From Bradyrhizobium sp. LTSP885 (GTDB taxonomy: Bacteria; Pseudomonadota; Alphaproteobacteria; Rhizobiales; Xanthobacteraceae), in NCBI RefSeq assembly GCF_000938305.1, contig NZ_JYMT01000038.1, positions 124,001-188,000 on the forward strand: a DNA stretch of 64,000 nucleotides, given 5' to 3'. Of this stretch, positions 26,213-34,962 are shown in pieces. The notes under the pieces were generated by a model. That model was given only the letters and a program-made list of their open reading frames with translations, did not search any database and was not told where the DNA came from. Each line of letters begins with the position of its first letter. Positions within the stretch are counted from its first letter, which is position 1. The position numbers were made by a program, and so were the translations under genes.

Positions 26213-27436
26213 CTACAAATTCGCGCCCTCGATCACCTCGCCGAACCGCAGCCAGCCCGGACCCTCGATCCGTTGCAACTGGAGTTGTCGCAGCGGGTGG
26301 TGATTGGTTGGGCTGGTGTTGACGCGGATGCCCGGCAGCATCGTGGGGATCTGGACATCCCTAAGATTGTTCGCCTGCGCCATGATGTTGTCGCGGGTGA
26401 AGTTGCCCTTGCATTGCTCAAGCACGATCTTGAGCACCTGCGCCACCGTGTAGGCGTAGAGGCTATAACCTTCCTTCGGATTGCCGTCGGGAAAGTACTT
26501 CGCCATGAAGGTGAGGAAATCCTTGACGCCGGGATCATTGGCCCAGGCCGGATCAGCGACGTCCTTCACATAAGCCGACGAGATCGTGCCTTGCGCCTTG
26601 TCGAGCCCAACGGGCAAGATGGTCGAGGAAAGCGAGGCGGCGCCGCTGGCGATGAAATGCATCGGCTTCCAGCCGAGTTCGTAGATTTTGCGGATCGACT
26701 GCGCGGCGAACTTCGCCGTGGTGCCTGAGATCAGCACGTCCGGGCTGGCGCCGCGCAGGGTGACGAGCTGGGAATCGATCGTGGGATCGGTGACCTCGTG
26801 GGAGGCCACCACCGCGGCGCTCTGGAACTTCTCGCCCAGCACATCCTTGGCGCCTGCGACGAAATCCTTACCCAAATCGTCGTTCTGGTAGAGCACCGCG
26901 AACTTCGCATTCGGATTCCGGCTTAGCGCGTATCTAACGAACACCTGCGCCTCGGTCCGCGCGCTCGGCGCAAAGCCCATGGTCCAGGGATAGGTCTGGT
27001 AGTCGCCCCATTTGTCGCCATTCACCGACAGGAACAGATGCGGCACCTTCGCGGCGTTGATGTATTTGACCACGGCCGAGTTCGGCGCAGTGCCGAGCAT
27101 GTTGAACAGGAAGGCGACATTGTCGCTCTCGATCAGCCGGCGCACCTGCTCCACCGTCTTCGCCGGATTGAACGCGTCGTCGTAATAGATGTACTTGATC
27201 TGGCGGCCGGCAATGCCGCCCTGCTCGTTCAGCATCTTGAAGTAGGCTTCCTGGCAGCGCGCCTGCACGCCGAGCGCCGACACCGGGCCACTCAGTGACG
27301 TCGTGCTGCCGATCTTGATTTCGGCTGCAGTGACACCCGGCGTGTCTTCCGCGAGTGAAGGACGGCTGCCTGCGAGTGCCGCGAGGCCGGCGCCTGCAGC
27401 GCCCGTGAGCCATGTGCGCCGGTTGATCGAGACCAT
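26213..27436 (-). CDS. Periplasmic substrate-binding protein, Liv type, with Tat-like signal
   Basis: A 407-residue type I binding protein. The N-terminus is INRRTWLTGAAGAGLAALAGS, which has twin arginines and looks like a Tat signal rather than Sec. The mature part begins AAEIKIGSTTSLSGPVSALG. GGIAGRQIKYIYYDDAFNPAKTVEQVRRLIESDNVAFL follows the same plan as the receptor at 19091-20311, so the two are paralogues. No permease or ATPase genes adjoin it. The ATG at 27436 has GGGGAGAAC upstream; the open frame up to 27502 is excluded. The divergent gene is the BKACE enzyme, so the ligand may be a keto acid or a related acid. Confidence 0.9.
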   Translation of the reverse strand: MVSINRRTWLTGAAGAGLAALAGSRPSLAEDTPGVTAAEIKIGSTTSLSGPVSALGVQARCQEAYFKMLNEQGGIAGRQIKYIYYDDAFNPAKTVEQVRRLIESDNVAFLFNMLGTAPNSAVVKYINAAKVPHLFLSVNGDKWGDYQTYPWTMGFAPSARTEAQVFVRYALSRNPNAKFAVLYQNDDLGKDFVAGAKDVLGEKFQSAAVVASHEVTDPTIDSQLVTLRGASPDVLISGTTAKFAAQSIRKIYELGWKPMHFIASGAASLSSTILPVGLDKAQGTISSAYVKDVADPAWANDPGVKDFLTFMAKYFPDGNPKEGYSLYAYTVAQVLKIVLEQCKGNFTRDNIMAQANNLRDVQIPTMLPGIRVNTSPTNHHPLRQLQLQRIEGPGWLRFGEVIEGANL

Positions 27437-27651
27437 GACGTTCTCCCCGCGGGGCCTGCCTGTTGCGCCAGACTTTTGCTTGCCGAGAGGATAGCGCACC
27501 ACGTCGTTCTGCGTCTTGTGTTAACCGGCTGGCGGCATATCGCTGCGTGAGAGCATCGGGGTAGCCAGTCAACGCAAGATGGCGCGGAGACAAATCTCTC
27601 ATCATGGAAAATCAGTAGCGCCAGTGCGCTGCAACCGGGACAAGCGACATT

Positions 27652-28518
27652 ATGAGCAACAAGGCCGTCATCACCTGCGCGCTGAACGGCGTGCTCACCG
27701 ATCCGAAGCAGCACAACGTTCCGGTGACGCCGGAGCAGATGGCGCGCGAGGCGAGGGCCGCGTTCGATGCCGGCGCCAGCATCATGCACATCCATCTGCG
27801 CCAGCAGGAGCCGAACAAGGGCCATTTGCCGTCATGGGAGGTCGATGTCAGCAAGGAGATCCAGCAGGCGATCCGCGAGGCCTGCCCCGGCGTGATCATC
27901 AATCACACCACCGGCACCTCGGGCCCGAACTACCAGGGCGCGCTGAACTGCGTGCGCGAGACCAGGCCGGAGATCGCGGCCTGCAACGCCGGCTCGCTGA
28001 ACTATCTCAAGGTCAAGTCCGATAACACCTGGGCCTGGCCGCCGATGATGTTCGATAACGCGGTCGAGAAGATCCAGGACTATCTCGACGTCATGAAAGC
28101 GGCCGGCACGATTCCCGAGTTCGAATGTTTCGATGTCGGCATCGTGCGCTGCGTCGGCATGTACCGGCAGACCGGGATGTATTCCGGTCCACTCGAGTAC
28201 AATTTCGTGATGGGCGTCGCTTCCGGCATGCCGGCGGATCCGGAGCTGTTGCCGATCCTGCTCAAGCTGAAGGCGACCGACGCGCATTGGCAGGTCACCG
28301 CGATCGGCCGCGCCGAGATCTGGCCGCTGCACCAGCGCTGCGCCGATCTCGGTGGCCATCTGCGCAGCGGGCTGGAGGACACGTTCTATCTCGGCGACGG
28401 CACCAAGGTGACGTCCAATGGGCAACTCGTCGAAGCGTTGGCCGCATGCGCGCGAAGAGCAGGTCGCGAGATCGCGAGCCCGGCGGAAGCGCGGCAGATT
28501 TTTGGGGTCAGGCACTGA
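27652..28518 (+). CDS. Beta-keto acid cleavage enzyme (BKACE; 3-keto-5-aminohexanoate cleavage type)
   Basis: A 288-residue TIM-barrel enzyme of the BKACE (formerly DUF849) family. These zinc enzymes split a beta-keto acid with acetyl-CoA, giving acetoacetate and a new acyl-CoA. The N-terminal VITCALNGVLTDPKQHNVPVTPE is typical. The metal-binding His pair is in IMHIHLRQQ, and INHTTGTSG follows near residue 83. The C-terminal half has QVTAIGRAEIWPLHQ and GGHLRSGLEDTFYL, the Arg/Glu-containing active-site strands of the family. It precedes, across a repeat, the acyl-CoA ligase/carboxylase operon. The side chain it accepts cannot be predicted here. Confidence 0.9.
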   Translation: MSNKAVITCALNGVLTDPKQHNVPVTPEQMAREARAAFDAGASIMHIHLRQQEPNKGHLPSWEVDVSKEIQQAIREACPGVIINHTTGTSGPNYQGALNCVRETRPEIAACNAGSLNYLKVKSDNTWAWPPMMFDNAVEKIQDYLDVMKAAGTIPEFECFDVGIVRCVGMYRQTGMYSGPLEYNFVMGVASGMPADPELLPILLKLKATDAHWQVTAIGRAEIWPLHQRCADLGGHLRSGLEDTFYLGDGTKVTSNGQLVEALAACARRAGREIASPAEARQIFGVRH

Positions 28519-28531
28519 CTTTGGCCCAGCC

Positions 28532-28614
28532 GTCATTGCGAGCGAAGCGAAGCAATCCATCCCTCCGCACAATGGAAGAATGGATTGCTTCGTCGCTTCG
28601 CTCCTCGCAATGAC
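28532..28614. repeat. Intergenic inverted repeat, family A (second copy)
   Basis: An 83-base palindrome with the same ends as the element at 15331-15414 (GTCATTGCGAGC...GCAATGAC), but with a different central loop. It lies between the BKACE gene and the ligase gene on the plus strand. Confidence 0.85.
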
Positions 28615-28635
28615 GACTGAGAGGGAGAGCGGGCA

Positions 28636-30234
28636 ATGGACAATCTCACAGTAACCGGCGGCGTCACCGGGCCGGGCCGCATCGGGAGGGTCGCGATTGG
28701 CGATCTCCTGAAGCGCGCAGCGAGGCGATTTCCGGATCGCGTCGCGCTGACTGACGGGAACCGCCGCGTCACCTTCAGCGAGATCGAACACGACGCCAAC
28801 CGCTTTGCCAACTACCTCGTGCAGCGCGGCCTGAAGCCGGGTGAGAAAATTGCGACCATCTGCAACAACTCGGTCGAGTTCGTCAAAGCGCTGTTCGGCA
28901 TTCATCGCGCAGGCCTGGTCTGGGTGCCGATCAACACCATGCTCGGACCAGCGGATATGGACTACATTCTCGGTCATGCCGAGGTGCGCTTCGCGGTCAT
29001 CGACGACAATCTCCATGTGCAGGCCGATCGCCGCGCGGCGTTGGACGCGCGCGGCATGCAGATGATCGCGATCGATCTGACCGGCAATGCTGGGAAGGCC
29101 GGTCTCCCGGGCTTCAACGACCTGTTGCAGGGCCAGTCCGACATTGAGCCGGAGATCGAGATCAACGACCGCGACCTTGCGATGATCATTTACACTTCTG
29201 GCACCACGTCGCGGCCGAAGGGCGCGATGCACTGCCATCTCGCCGTGGTCATGGCTGTGATGAGCAATTGCATCGAGATGCAGCTCTCCCGCGACGACGG
29301 CATCACCGGGCAATTCCCGCTGTTCCACTGCGCCGGCCATGTGCTGCTGCTCAGCTATCTCTCGGTCGGCGGCCGCATGGCGCTGATGCGGGGCTTCGAT
29401 CCCGTCGTCTGCATGGAGGCGATCGTTCGCGACAGGCTCACCGTGTTCGTTGGCTTGTCCCTGATGTACCAGGCCATCCTCGATCATCCGCGCCGCGGGG
29501 AGTACGACCTGTCGGGCCTGCGCTGCTGCATCTACACCATGGCGCCGATGGGCAAGCCGCTGCTGGAGCGCGCCATCGCCGATCTCTGCCCGAACTTCGT
29601 GCTCTCCAGCGGCCAAACCGAGATGTATCCGGCGACCACGATGTCACGGCCGGAGGTGCAACTGGATCGCTTCGGCAATTACTGGGGCGAATCTCTGATC
29701 GTTAACGAGACCGCGATCATGGACGACAATGGCAATTTGCTGCCACGCGGAGAGATCGGCGAGCTCGTGCATAGGGGGCCGAACGTGATGCTGGGCTACT
29801 ACAAGGACGCGAGGGCGACCGAAGAGGCGCGCAAGTTCGGCTGGCATCATACCGGCGACCTTGCGCTGATCGACTTGAACGGCGAGGTGCTGTTCCTCGA
29901 CCGCAAGAAGGACATGATCAAGTCCGGCGGCGAGAACGTCGCCTCGGTCAAGATCGAGGAGATGCTGCTTGCCCATCCAGCGGTACAGAATGCCGCCGTT
30001 GTCGGTCTGCCCCATCCGCAATGGGGCGAGGCGGTCTCCGCCTTCGTCAAGCTGAAGCCCGGCGCGGTGGCCGACGAGGCCGGGATCGAGGCGCATTGCA
30101 GACAGCATCTCGGCGGTTTCCAGGTGCCGAAGCTGGTACGAATCCTCGACGAGATGCCAATGACCGCGACCGGCAAGCTGCGCAAGGTCGAGCTGCGGCA
30201 ACAGTACAGTGGATATTTCGCGGAGCGTGCCTAG
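28636..30234 (+). CDS. AMP-forming acyl-CoA synthetase
   Basis: A 532-residue adenylate-forming enzyme. Motifs are YTSGTTSRPKGAM (P-loop), SGQTEMYPATTMS (adenylation), GELVHRGPNVMLGYY, GWHHTGDLALIDLNGEVLFLDRKKDMI and TATGKLRKVELR with the catalytic lysine. It makes an acyl-CoA, presumably the substrate of the carboxylase encoded immediately after it. A GGGAGAGC ribosome binding site precedes the ATG. Its stop overlaps the GTG start of the carboxyltransferase gene (TAGTG), so this is the first gene of a three-gene coupled operon. Confidence 0.9.
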   Translation: MDNLTVTGGVTGPGRIGRVAIGDLLKRAARRFPDRVALTDGNRRVTFSEIEHDANRFANYLVQRGLKPGEKIATICNNSVEFVKALFGIHRAGLVWVPINTMLGPADMDYILGHAEVRFAVIDDNLHVQADRRAALDARGMQMIAIDLTGNAGKAGLPGFNDLLQGQSDIEPEIEINDRDLAMIIYTSGTTSRPKGAMHCHLAVVMAVMSNCIEMQLSRDDGITGQFPLFHCAGHVLLLSYLSVGGRMALMRGFDPVVCMEAIVRDRLTVFVGLSLMYQAILDHPRRGEYDLSGLRCCIYTMAPMGKPLLERAIADLCPNFVLSSGQTEMYPATTMSRPEVQLDRFGNYWGESLIVNETAIMDDNGNLLPRGEIGELVHRGPNVMLGYYKDARATEEARKFGWHHTGDLALIDLNGEVLFLDRKKDMIKSGGENVASVKIEEMLLAHPAVQNAAVVGLPHPQWGEAVSAFVKLKPGAVADEAGIEAHCRQHLGGFQVPKLVRILDEMPMTATGKLRKVELRQQYSGYFAERA

Positions 30235-31850
30235 TGGCCATTATCGAGAACACCATCTCCACCGGCAGCGCGGCCTTCCAGGCCAATCGCGACGGCATGC
30301 TGGGACTGATCGCGCGGATGCGGGCGCTGGAGGAACGCACCCGCACGGCTTCGGCCGCAGCAAAGGATCGCTTCCACAAGCGTGGGCAGTTGCTGCCGCG
30401 CGAGCGCGTCGCGCTAGTGCTTGATCCCGGCTCGCCGTTCCTCGAACTCTCGACGCTCGCCGGCTACATGTTCGACGTATCCGATGCAGACAAGAGTGTG
30501 CCCGGCGGCGGATTGATCGCCGGTATCGGCATCGTCTCCGGCATCCGCTGCATGGTGAGTGCCAACGATGCCGGCATCGACGCCGGCGCGCTGCAGCCTT
30601 ATGGCATCGACAAGACGTTGCGGGTACAGGAGCTGGCGCTGGAGAATAAGCTTCCTTATGTGCAGCTCGTCGAGAGCGCCGGCGCCAATCTGCTGCGCTA
30701 CCGCGTCGAGGATTTTGTCCGTGGCGGTAACATCTTTCGCAATCTGGCGCGGCTGTCGGCGGCGGGATTGCCCGTCGTCACCGTCACCCACGGCTCGTCG
30801 ACTGCGGGCGGCGCCTACCAGACGGGCCTGTCCGACTACATCGTGATGGTGCGCGGCCGCACCCGCGCGTTCCTGGCAGGGCCGCCATTGCTGAAGGCCG
30901 CGACCGGCGAGATCGCGACCGAGGAGGAGCTTGGCGGGGCCGAAATGCACACCTCGATCTCGGGCCTTGGCGATTATCTCGCCGAAGACGACCGCGACGC
31001 GCTCCGCATCGCGCGCGAGATCATGGTCAAGCTGCCATGGGACCGGCCTAAGCGCGACGAAGGCGTGTTCAAGCCGCCACGCTATGACGTGGAGGAACTG
31101 CTTGGCGTCATGCCTGTCGATCACAAGCGGCCCGTCGATATGCGCCAGGCGATCGCGCGCTTCATCGACGATTCCGATTTCACCGAGTTCGGCGCCAATT
31201 ACGGTCCGGCGACGATCTGCGGCCACGCCCATATCGAAGGTCAGGCAATCGGCATCATCACCAACAACGGCCCGCTCGATGTGCCCGGCGCCAACAAGGC
31301 GACGCATTTCATCCAGGCCTGCTGCCAGTCGCGCACGCCGATCCTCTATATGAACAACACGACGGGCTACATGGTTGGCAAGGCCTATGAAGAAGCCGGC
31401 ATGATCAAGCACGGCTCGAAGATGATCCAGGCGGTGACCTCAGCAACGGTGCCGCAGATTACAATCTATTGCGGCGCGTCGTTCGGCGCCGGCAATTACG
31501 GTATGTGCGGCCGCGGCTTTCATCCGCGCTTCTGCTTCTCCTGGCCGAATGCCAAGACCGCCGTGATGGGCGGCGAACAGGCCGCCGAAACCATGGCGAT
31601 CGTCACCGAGGCCGCGGCCATCAGGCGCGGCAAGCCGATCGAGAAGGAGAAACTGGAGGCGATGAAGGCGCAGATCGTTGGCGTGTTCGATGGCCAGATG
31701 GATGTGTTCTCGACCAGTGCCCGCGTGCTCGACGACGGCGTGATCGATCCGCGCGATACGCGCAGCGTGCTCGCCGAAGTGCTTTCGATCTGCCGTGAGG
31801 CCGAGGCACGCAACCCGCAACGCATGCAGTTTTCGGTGGCGCGGCCATGA
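30234..31850 (+). CDS. Acyl-CoA carboxylase, carboxyltransferase (beta) subunit
   Basis: A 538-residue carboxyltransferase of the propionyl/methylcrotonyl-CoA carboxylase group. The acyl-CoA-binding N-terminal half contains THGSSTAGGAYQTGLSDYIVMVRGRT. The carboxybiotin-binding C-terminal half contains TGYMVGKAYEEAGMIKHGSKM, YCGASFGAGNYGMCGR and MGGEQAAETM. It moves the carboxyl group from biotin to an acyl-CoA. The GTG at 30234 overlaps the previous stop; the longer open frame from 30021 is inside the ligase gene. The next gene, the biotin carboxylase, starts within its stop (ATGA). Because enoyl-CoA hydratase and lyase genes of leucine breakdown are absent, the acyl substrate is not settled; the sequence pattern resembles methylcrotonyl or geranyl type. 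Confidence 0.92.
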   Translation: MAIIENTISTGSAAFQANRDGMLGLIARMRALEERTRTASAAAKDRFHKRGQLLPRERVALVLDPGSPFLELSTLAGYMFDVSDADKSVPGGGLIAGIGIVSGIRCMVSANDAGIDAGALQPYGIDKTLRVQELALENKLPYVQLVESAGANLLRYRVEDFVRGGNIFRNLARLSAAGLPVVTVTHGSSTAGGAYQTGLSDYIVMVRGRTRAFLAGPPLLKAATGEIATEEELGGAEMHTSISGLGDYLAEDDRDALRIAREIMVKLPWDRPKRDEGVFKPPRYDVEELLGVMPVDHKRPVDMRQAIARFIDDSDFTEFGANYGPATICGHAHIEGQAIGIITNNGPLDVPGANKATHFIQACCQSRTPILYMNNTTGYMVGKAYEEAGMIKHGSKMIQAVTSATVPQITIYCGASFGAGNYGMCGRGFHPRFCFSWPNAKTAVMGGEQAAETMAIVTEAAAIRRGKPIEKEKLEAMKAQIVGVFDGQMDVFSTSARVLDDGVIDPRDTRSVLAEVLSICREAEARNPQRMQFSVARP

Positions 31851-33826
31851 GTGGGACAGCAGTGAAGCGGACGCCATTCTTCAAGATCCTGATCGCCAAC
31901 CGCGGCGAGATCGCGCTGCGCGTCATGCGCACCGCGCGGCGGCTCGGCTACGGCGTGGTCGCGGTCTATTCCGATGCCGACCGCGATGCACTTCATGTCC
32001 GCGAGGCCGATCAGGCGGTGCGAATCGGCGAGGCGCTGCCGGCGCAATCCTATCTCAAGATCGACGCGATCATAGCCGCGGCGAAGGCGAGCGGCGCCAG
32101 CGCGGTGCACCCCGGCTACGGCTTCCTGGCCGAGAACGAGGCGTTCGCACAGGCCTGCCGCGATGCCGGACTCGTGTTCATCGGCCCATCGCCGGAAGCG
32201 ATCCGGGCGATGGGCAACAAGGCGGGCGCCAAGGACATCATGCAAAAGGCCGGCGTGCCCTGCGTGCCCGGCTATCAGGGCGCCGACCAGAGCGATGCCG
32301 CGATGCTAGCGGAAGCCAAGTCGATCGGCTTCCCGGTGATGATCAAGGCAGTGGCCGGCGGCGGCGGGCGCGGCATGCGGCTGGTTACGGACGCAACAGC
32401 GTTTCCGGATGCGCTGCGCAGCGCGCGCTCGGAGGCGCAGGGTGCGTTCGGCGATCCGACCGTCATCCTCGAGCGCGCGATCGTCGATCCTCGCCACATC
32501 GAGATTCAGGTGTTCGGCGATCGCCATGGCAACGCGATCCATCTCGGCGAGCGCGATTGCTCGGTGCAGCGGCGGCACCAGAAGCTGATCGAGGAGGCGC
32601 CGTCGCCTGCTGTTACGCCCGAGTTGCGTGCACGGATGGGCGCCGTCGCCGTGCAGGCGGTCAAGGCAATCGGCTATGAAGGCGCCGGCACGCTGGAATT
32701 CCTGCTCGACCGCGACGGCCATTTCTATTTCATGGAGATGAACACGCGGCTGCAGGTCGAGCATCCCGTCACCGAGGCGATCACCGGGCTCGATCTGGTC
32801 GAGTTGCAGCTCCGCGTCGCCAGCGGTGAGCCGCTTCCGCTCAAGCAGGAGGAGGTCACATTCTCCGGCCACGCCATCGAGGTGCGGGTTTGCTCGGAAG
32901 ACGCCGCGCATGACTTCATGCCGCAATCGGGCACGATGGCTTTGTGGCAGATGCCGGACAACATCCGCGTCGAGCACGCGCTGCAATCGGGCGCGGAGAT
33001 CCCGCCGTTCTATGATTCGATGATCGCCAAGATCATCAGCCACGGCGCGACCCGCGACGAGGCGCGGGGCAAGCTGATTTGCGCCCTCGAACACGTCGCG
33101 GCCTTCGGCGTCACCACCAACCAGGGTTTCTTGATCGATTGCTTGCGGCATCCCGTCTTTGCCAAGGGTGAGGCGACCACGGCCTTCATCGGTCAGTACC
33201 GCGATGCGCTGCTGGCCCCGCGTGCGGATCAGGGTCGCGACATCGCGCTGGCGGCGCTGTTGCTGTACGTCACCAACGCCTGCGCGCCGCCGTGGCAGCG
33301 CGGACGATCGCTCGCCGCGACATTTCCGCTGGGCTTGCGGATCGATCTCGGCCACGGCGTGCAGGAGATCGAGATCGTCCGCGAACGTGACGGCAGCTAC
33401 CTCGCCGCCCGCAATGGCGACCAATACCGTTTCAAGATCGACGAGCTCGGCCGCGATAGCATCCGCTTCCACCACGACGGGCTGATGGAATCGGCGAGAT
33501 TCCTGCGTGATGGCGATCGACTCTCTGTCCTGCATCGCGGCGTTACGCTGTCGGCCCGCGATCTCACGCTCGCGCCGCCGGAATCGGCGAGTGCGGCCGG
33601 TGGCGATGGCAAGGTCCGCGCCGCGATGAACGGCCGCGTCGTCGCGCTGCTGGTGAAAGCCGGCGACAAGGTCGCGGCGGGTCAGCCGGTGATGACGCTG
33701 GAGGCGATGAAGATGGAGCACGTGCATACGGCCGGCGTGGCTGGCACGGTGTCGTCGATCGATGTCGCCGAGGGTGAGCAGGTGACAACGGGGAAGATCG
33801 TGGTCGAGATCGAGGCGGCCGCGTAA
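31847..33826 (+). CDS. Acyl-CoA carboxylase, biotin carboxylase/biotin carrier (alpha) subunit
   Basis: A 659-residue protein with the full alpha-subunit plan. The N-terminal biotin carboxylase domain begins FKILIANRGEIALRVMRTAR and has the glycine-rich ATP loop VAGGGGRGMRLV, GERDCSVQRRHQKL and MNTRLQVEHPVTE. A linker domain follows, and the C-terminal biotinyl domain has EAMKMEH with the biotin-accepting Lys622. It carboxylates its own biotin with bicarbonate and ATP, then hands it to the beta subunit encoded upstream. The start overlaps the upstream stop (ATGA). The operon order ligase, beta, alpha implies that a free acid is activated and then carboxylated. Confidence 0.93.
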   Translation: MSGTAVKRTPFFKILIANRGEIALRVMRTARRLGYGVVAVYSDADRDALHVREADQAVRIGEALPAQSYLKIDAIIAAAKASGASAVHPGYGFLAENEAFAQACRDAGLVFIGPSPEAIRAMGNKAGAKDIMQKAGVPCVPGYQGADQSDAAMLAEAKSIGFPVMIKAVAGGGGRGMRLVTDATAFPDALRSARSEAQGAFGDPTVILERAIVDPRHIEIQVFGDRHGNAIHLGERDCSVQRRHQKLIEEAPSPAVTPELRARMGAVAVQAVKAIGYEGAGTLEFLLDRDGHFYFMEMNTRLQVEHPVTEAITGLDLVELQLRVASGEPLPLKQEEVTFSGHAIEVRVCSEDAAHDFMPQSGTMALWQMPDNIRVEHALQSGAEIPPFYDSMIAKIISHGATRDEARGKLICALEHVAAFGVTTNQGFLIDCLRHPVFAKGEATTAFIGQYRDALLAPRADQGRDIALAALLLYVTNACAPPWQRGRSLAATFPLGLRIDLGHGVQEIEIVRERDGSYLAARNGDQYRFKIDELGRDSIRFHHDGLMESARFLRDGDRLSVLHRGVTLSARDLTLAPPESASAAGGDGKVRAAMNGRVVALLVKAGDKVAAGQPVMTLEAMKMEHVHTAGVAGTVSSIDVAEGEQVTTGKIVVEIEAAA

Positions 33827-33829
33827 ACT

Positions 33830-33960
33830 GTCGTCCCGGGCAAGCGTAGCGCGACCCGGGACCCATAACCACAGGGCATGATGAAGGGGAAGGCTGGAGC
33901 CACAGCTGCGCGCCGCAATGAACAGTTGTGGTTATGGGTCCCTGCTTTCGCAGGGACAAC
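33830..33960. repeat. Intergenic inverted repeat, family C (GACCCGGGACCCATAACCAC type)
   Basis: A 131-base imperfect palindrome. GGGACCCATAACCACAGGG on the left pairs with the right arm TTGTGGTTATGGGTCCCTG. The same core occurs at 43689-43811 and 62396-62516. It lies between convergent genes and could terminate both. Confidence 0.85.
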
Positions 33961-33966
33961 GCTGAG

Positions 33967-34962
33967 TTATTGATCAAGCCGCCCAGTCCCATCATTCAGC
34001 CAGCACGCCACCTGATGCCCTGTCCCGGCTTCCTTGAGTGCCGGCCGCTCCGTCCTGCAGCGATCGATGGCGTAGCGGCAGCGGGTGTGGAAGGCGCAGC
34101 CGGGGGGCGGGTTGATCGGGCTCGGCACGTCGCCATCGATCATCGGCGCCAACCGCTTGGCTTTGGGGTCGGCGATCGGCACCGAGGCGAGCAGCGCTTG
34201 CGTATAGGGATGCCGCGGGTTGGCGAACAGCGCGTGCTTGTCTGATATCTCGACGATGCGGCCGAGATACATCACCGCAACGCGATGGCTGATATGGGCG
34301 ACGACGGCGAGGTCGTGCGCAATGAAGAGGTAGGAGAAATTCTGCTGGCGTTGCAGGTCGATCAACAAATTGATCACCTGGGCCTGGATCGAGACATCGA
34401 GCGCCGAGACCGGCTCGTCGCAAACGATCAGGCGTGGTCCGAGCGACAGCGCCCGCGCGATGCAAATGCGTTGGCGCTGGCCGCCGGAGAACTGGTGCGG
34501 ATAGTTCTTCATCTGGTCGGCGCGCAGGCCGACCTGCTGGAATAATTCCGCGACGCGATCCCGTTTCTTCTGACCGGTCGCGAGGCCGTGTACGATCAGG
34601 GGCTCGCCGACAATGTCGCCGGCCGTCATGCGCGGGTTGAGCGAGGCGAACGGGTCCTGGAACACGATCTGCATCGAGCGGCGATACGGCCGCAGCGCGG
34701 TCTTGCTGAGCGGCGCGATATCCTCGCCGTCAAGCCTGATCGCGCCGCTGGTCGGCTCGACCAGCCGCAGCACAGTGCGTGCCACCGTCGACTTGCCGCA
34801 GCCGGACTCGCCGACGAGGCCGAGCGTTTCGCCGGCGCCAAGTGAGAAGCTGACGCCGTCGACCGCATGCACGGTGCCGACTTGTCGGCGCAAAATGCCG
34901 CCGCGCACCGCGTAATGCTTGACGAGATCGGTGACTTCCAGGAGCGGGCGCTGCTCGGTCAT
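33967..34962 (-). CDS. Oligopeptide/dipeptide ABC transporter ATP-binding protein (DppF/OppF type)
   Basis: A 331-residue ATPase. Walker A is LVGESGCGKSTVART, the signature is FSGGQRQRICIARAL and Walker B is LIVCDEPVSALD. The C-terminal oligopeptide-transport extension contains PSPINPPPGCAFHTRC and CRYAIDRC, cysteines typical of Opp/Dpp ATPases. The ATG at 34962 overlaps the upstream ATPase's stop. It is the last gene of a five-gene importer operon on the minus strand (binding protein, two permeases, two ATPases). Confidence 0.93.
   Translation of the reverse strand: MTEQRPLLEVTDLVKHYAVRGGILRRQVGTVHAVDGVSFSLGAGETLGLVGESGCGKSTVARTVLRLVEPTSGAIRLDGEDIAPLSKTALRPYRRSMQIVFQDPFASLNPRMTAGDIVGEPLIVHGLATGQKKRDRVAELFQQVGLRADQMKNYPHQFSGGQRQRICIARALSLGPRLIVCDEPVSALDVSIQAQVINLLIDLQRQQNFSYLFIAHDLAVVAHISHRVAVMYLGRIVEISDKHALFANPRHPYTQALLASVPIADPKAKRLAPMIDGDVPSPINPPPGCAFHTRCRYAIDRCRTERPALKEAGTGHQVACWLNDGTGRLDQ

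Noticed and set aside
27832..29616. A 594-codon minus-strand open frame across the BKACE and ligase genes
   Set aside because: It runs through a palindromic repeat and opposite two clear enzymes; no family features.
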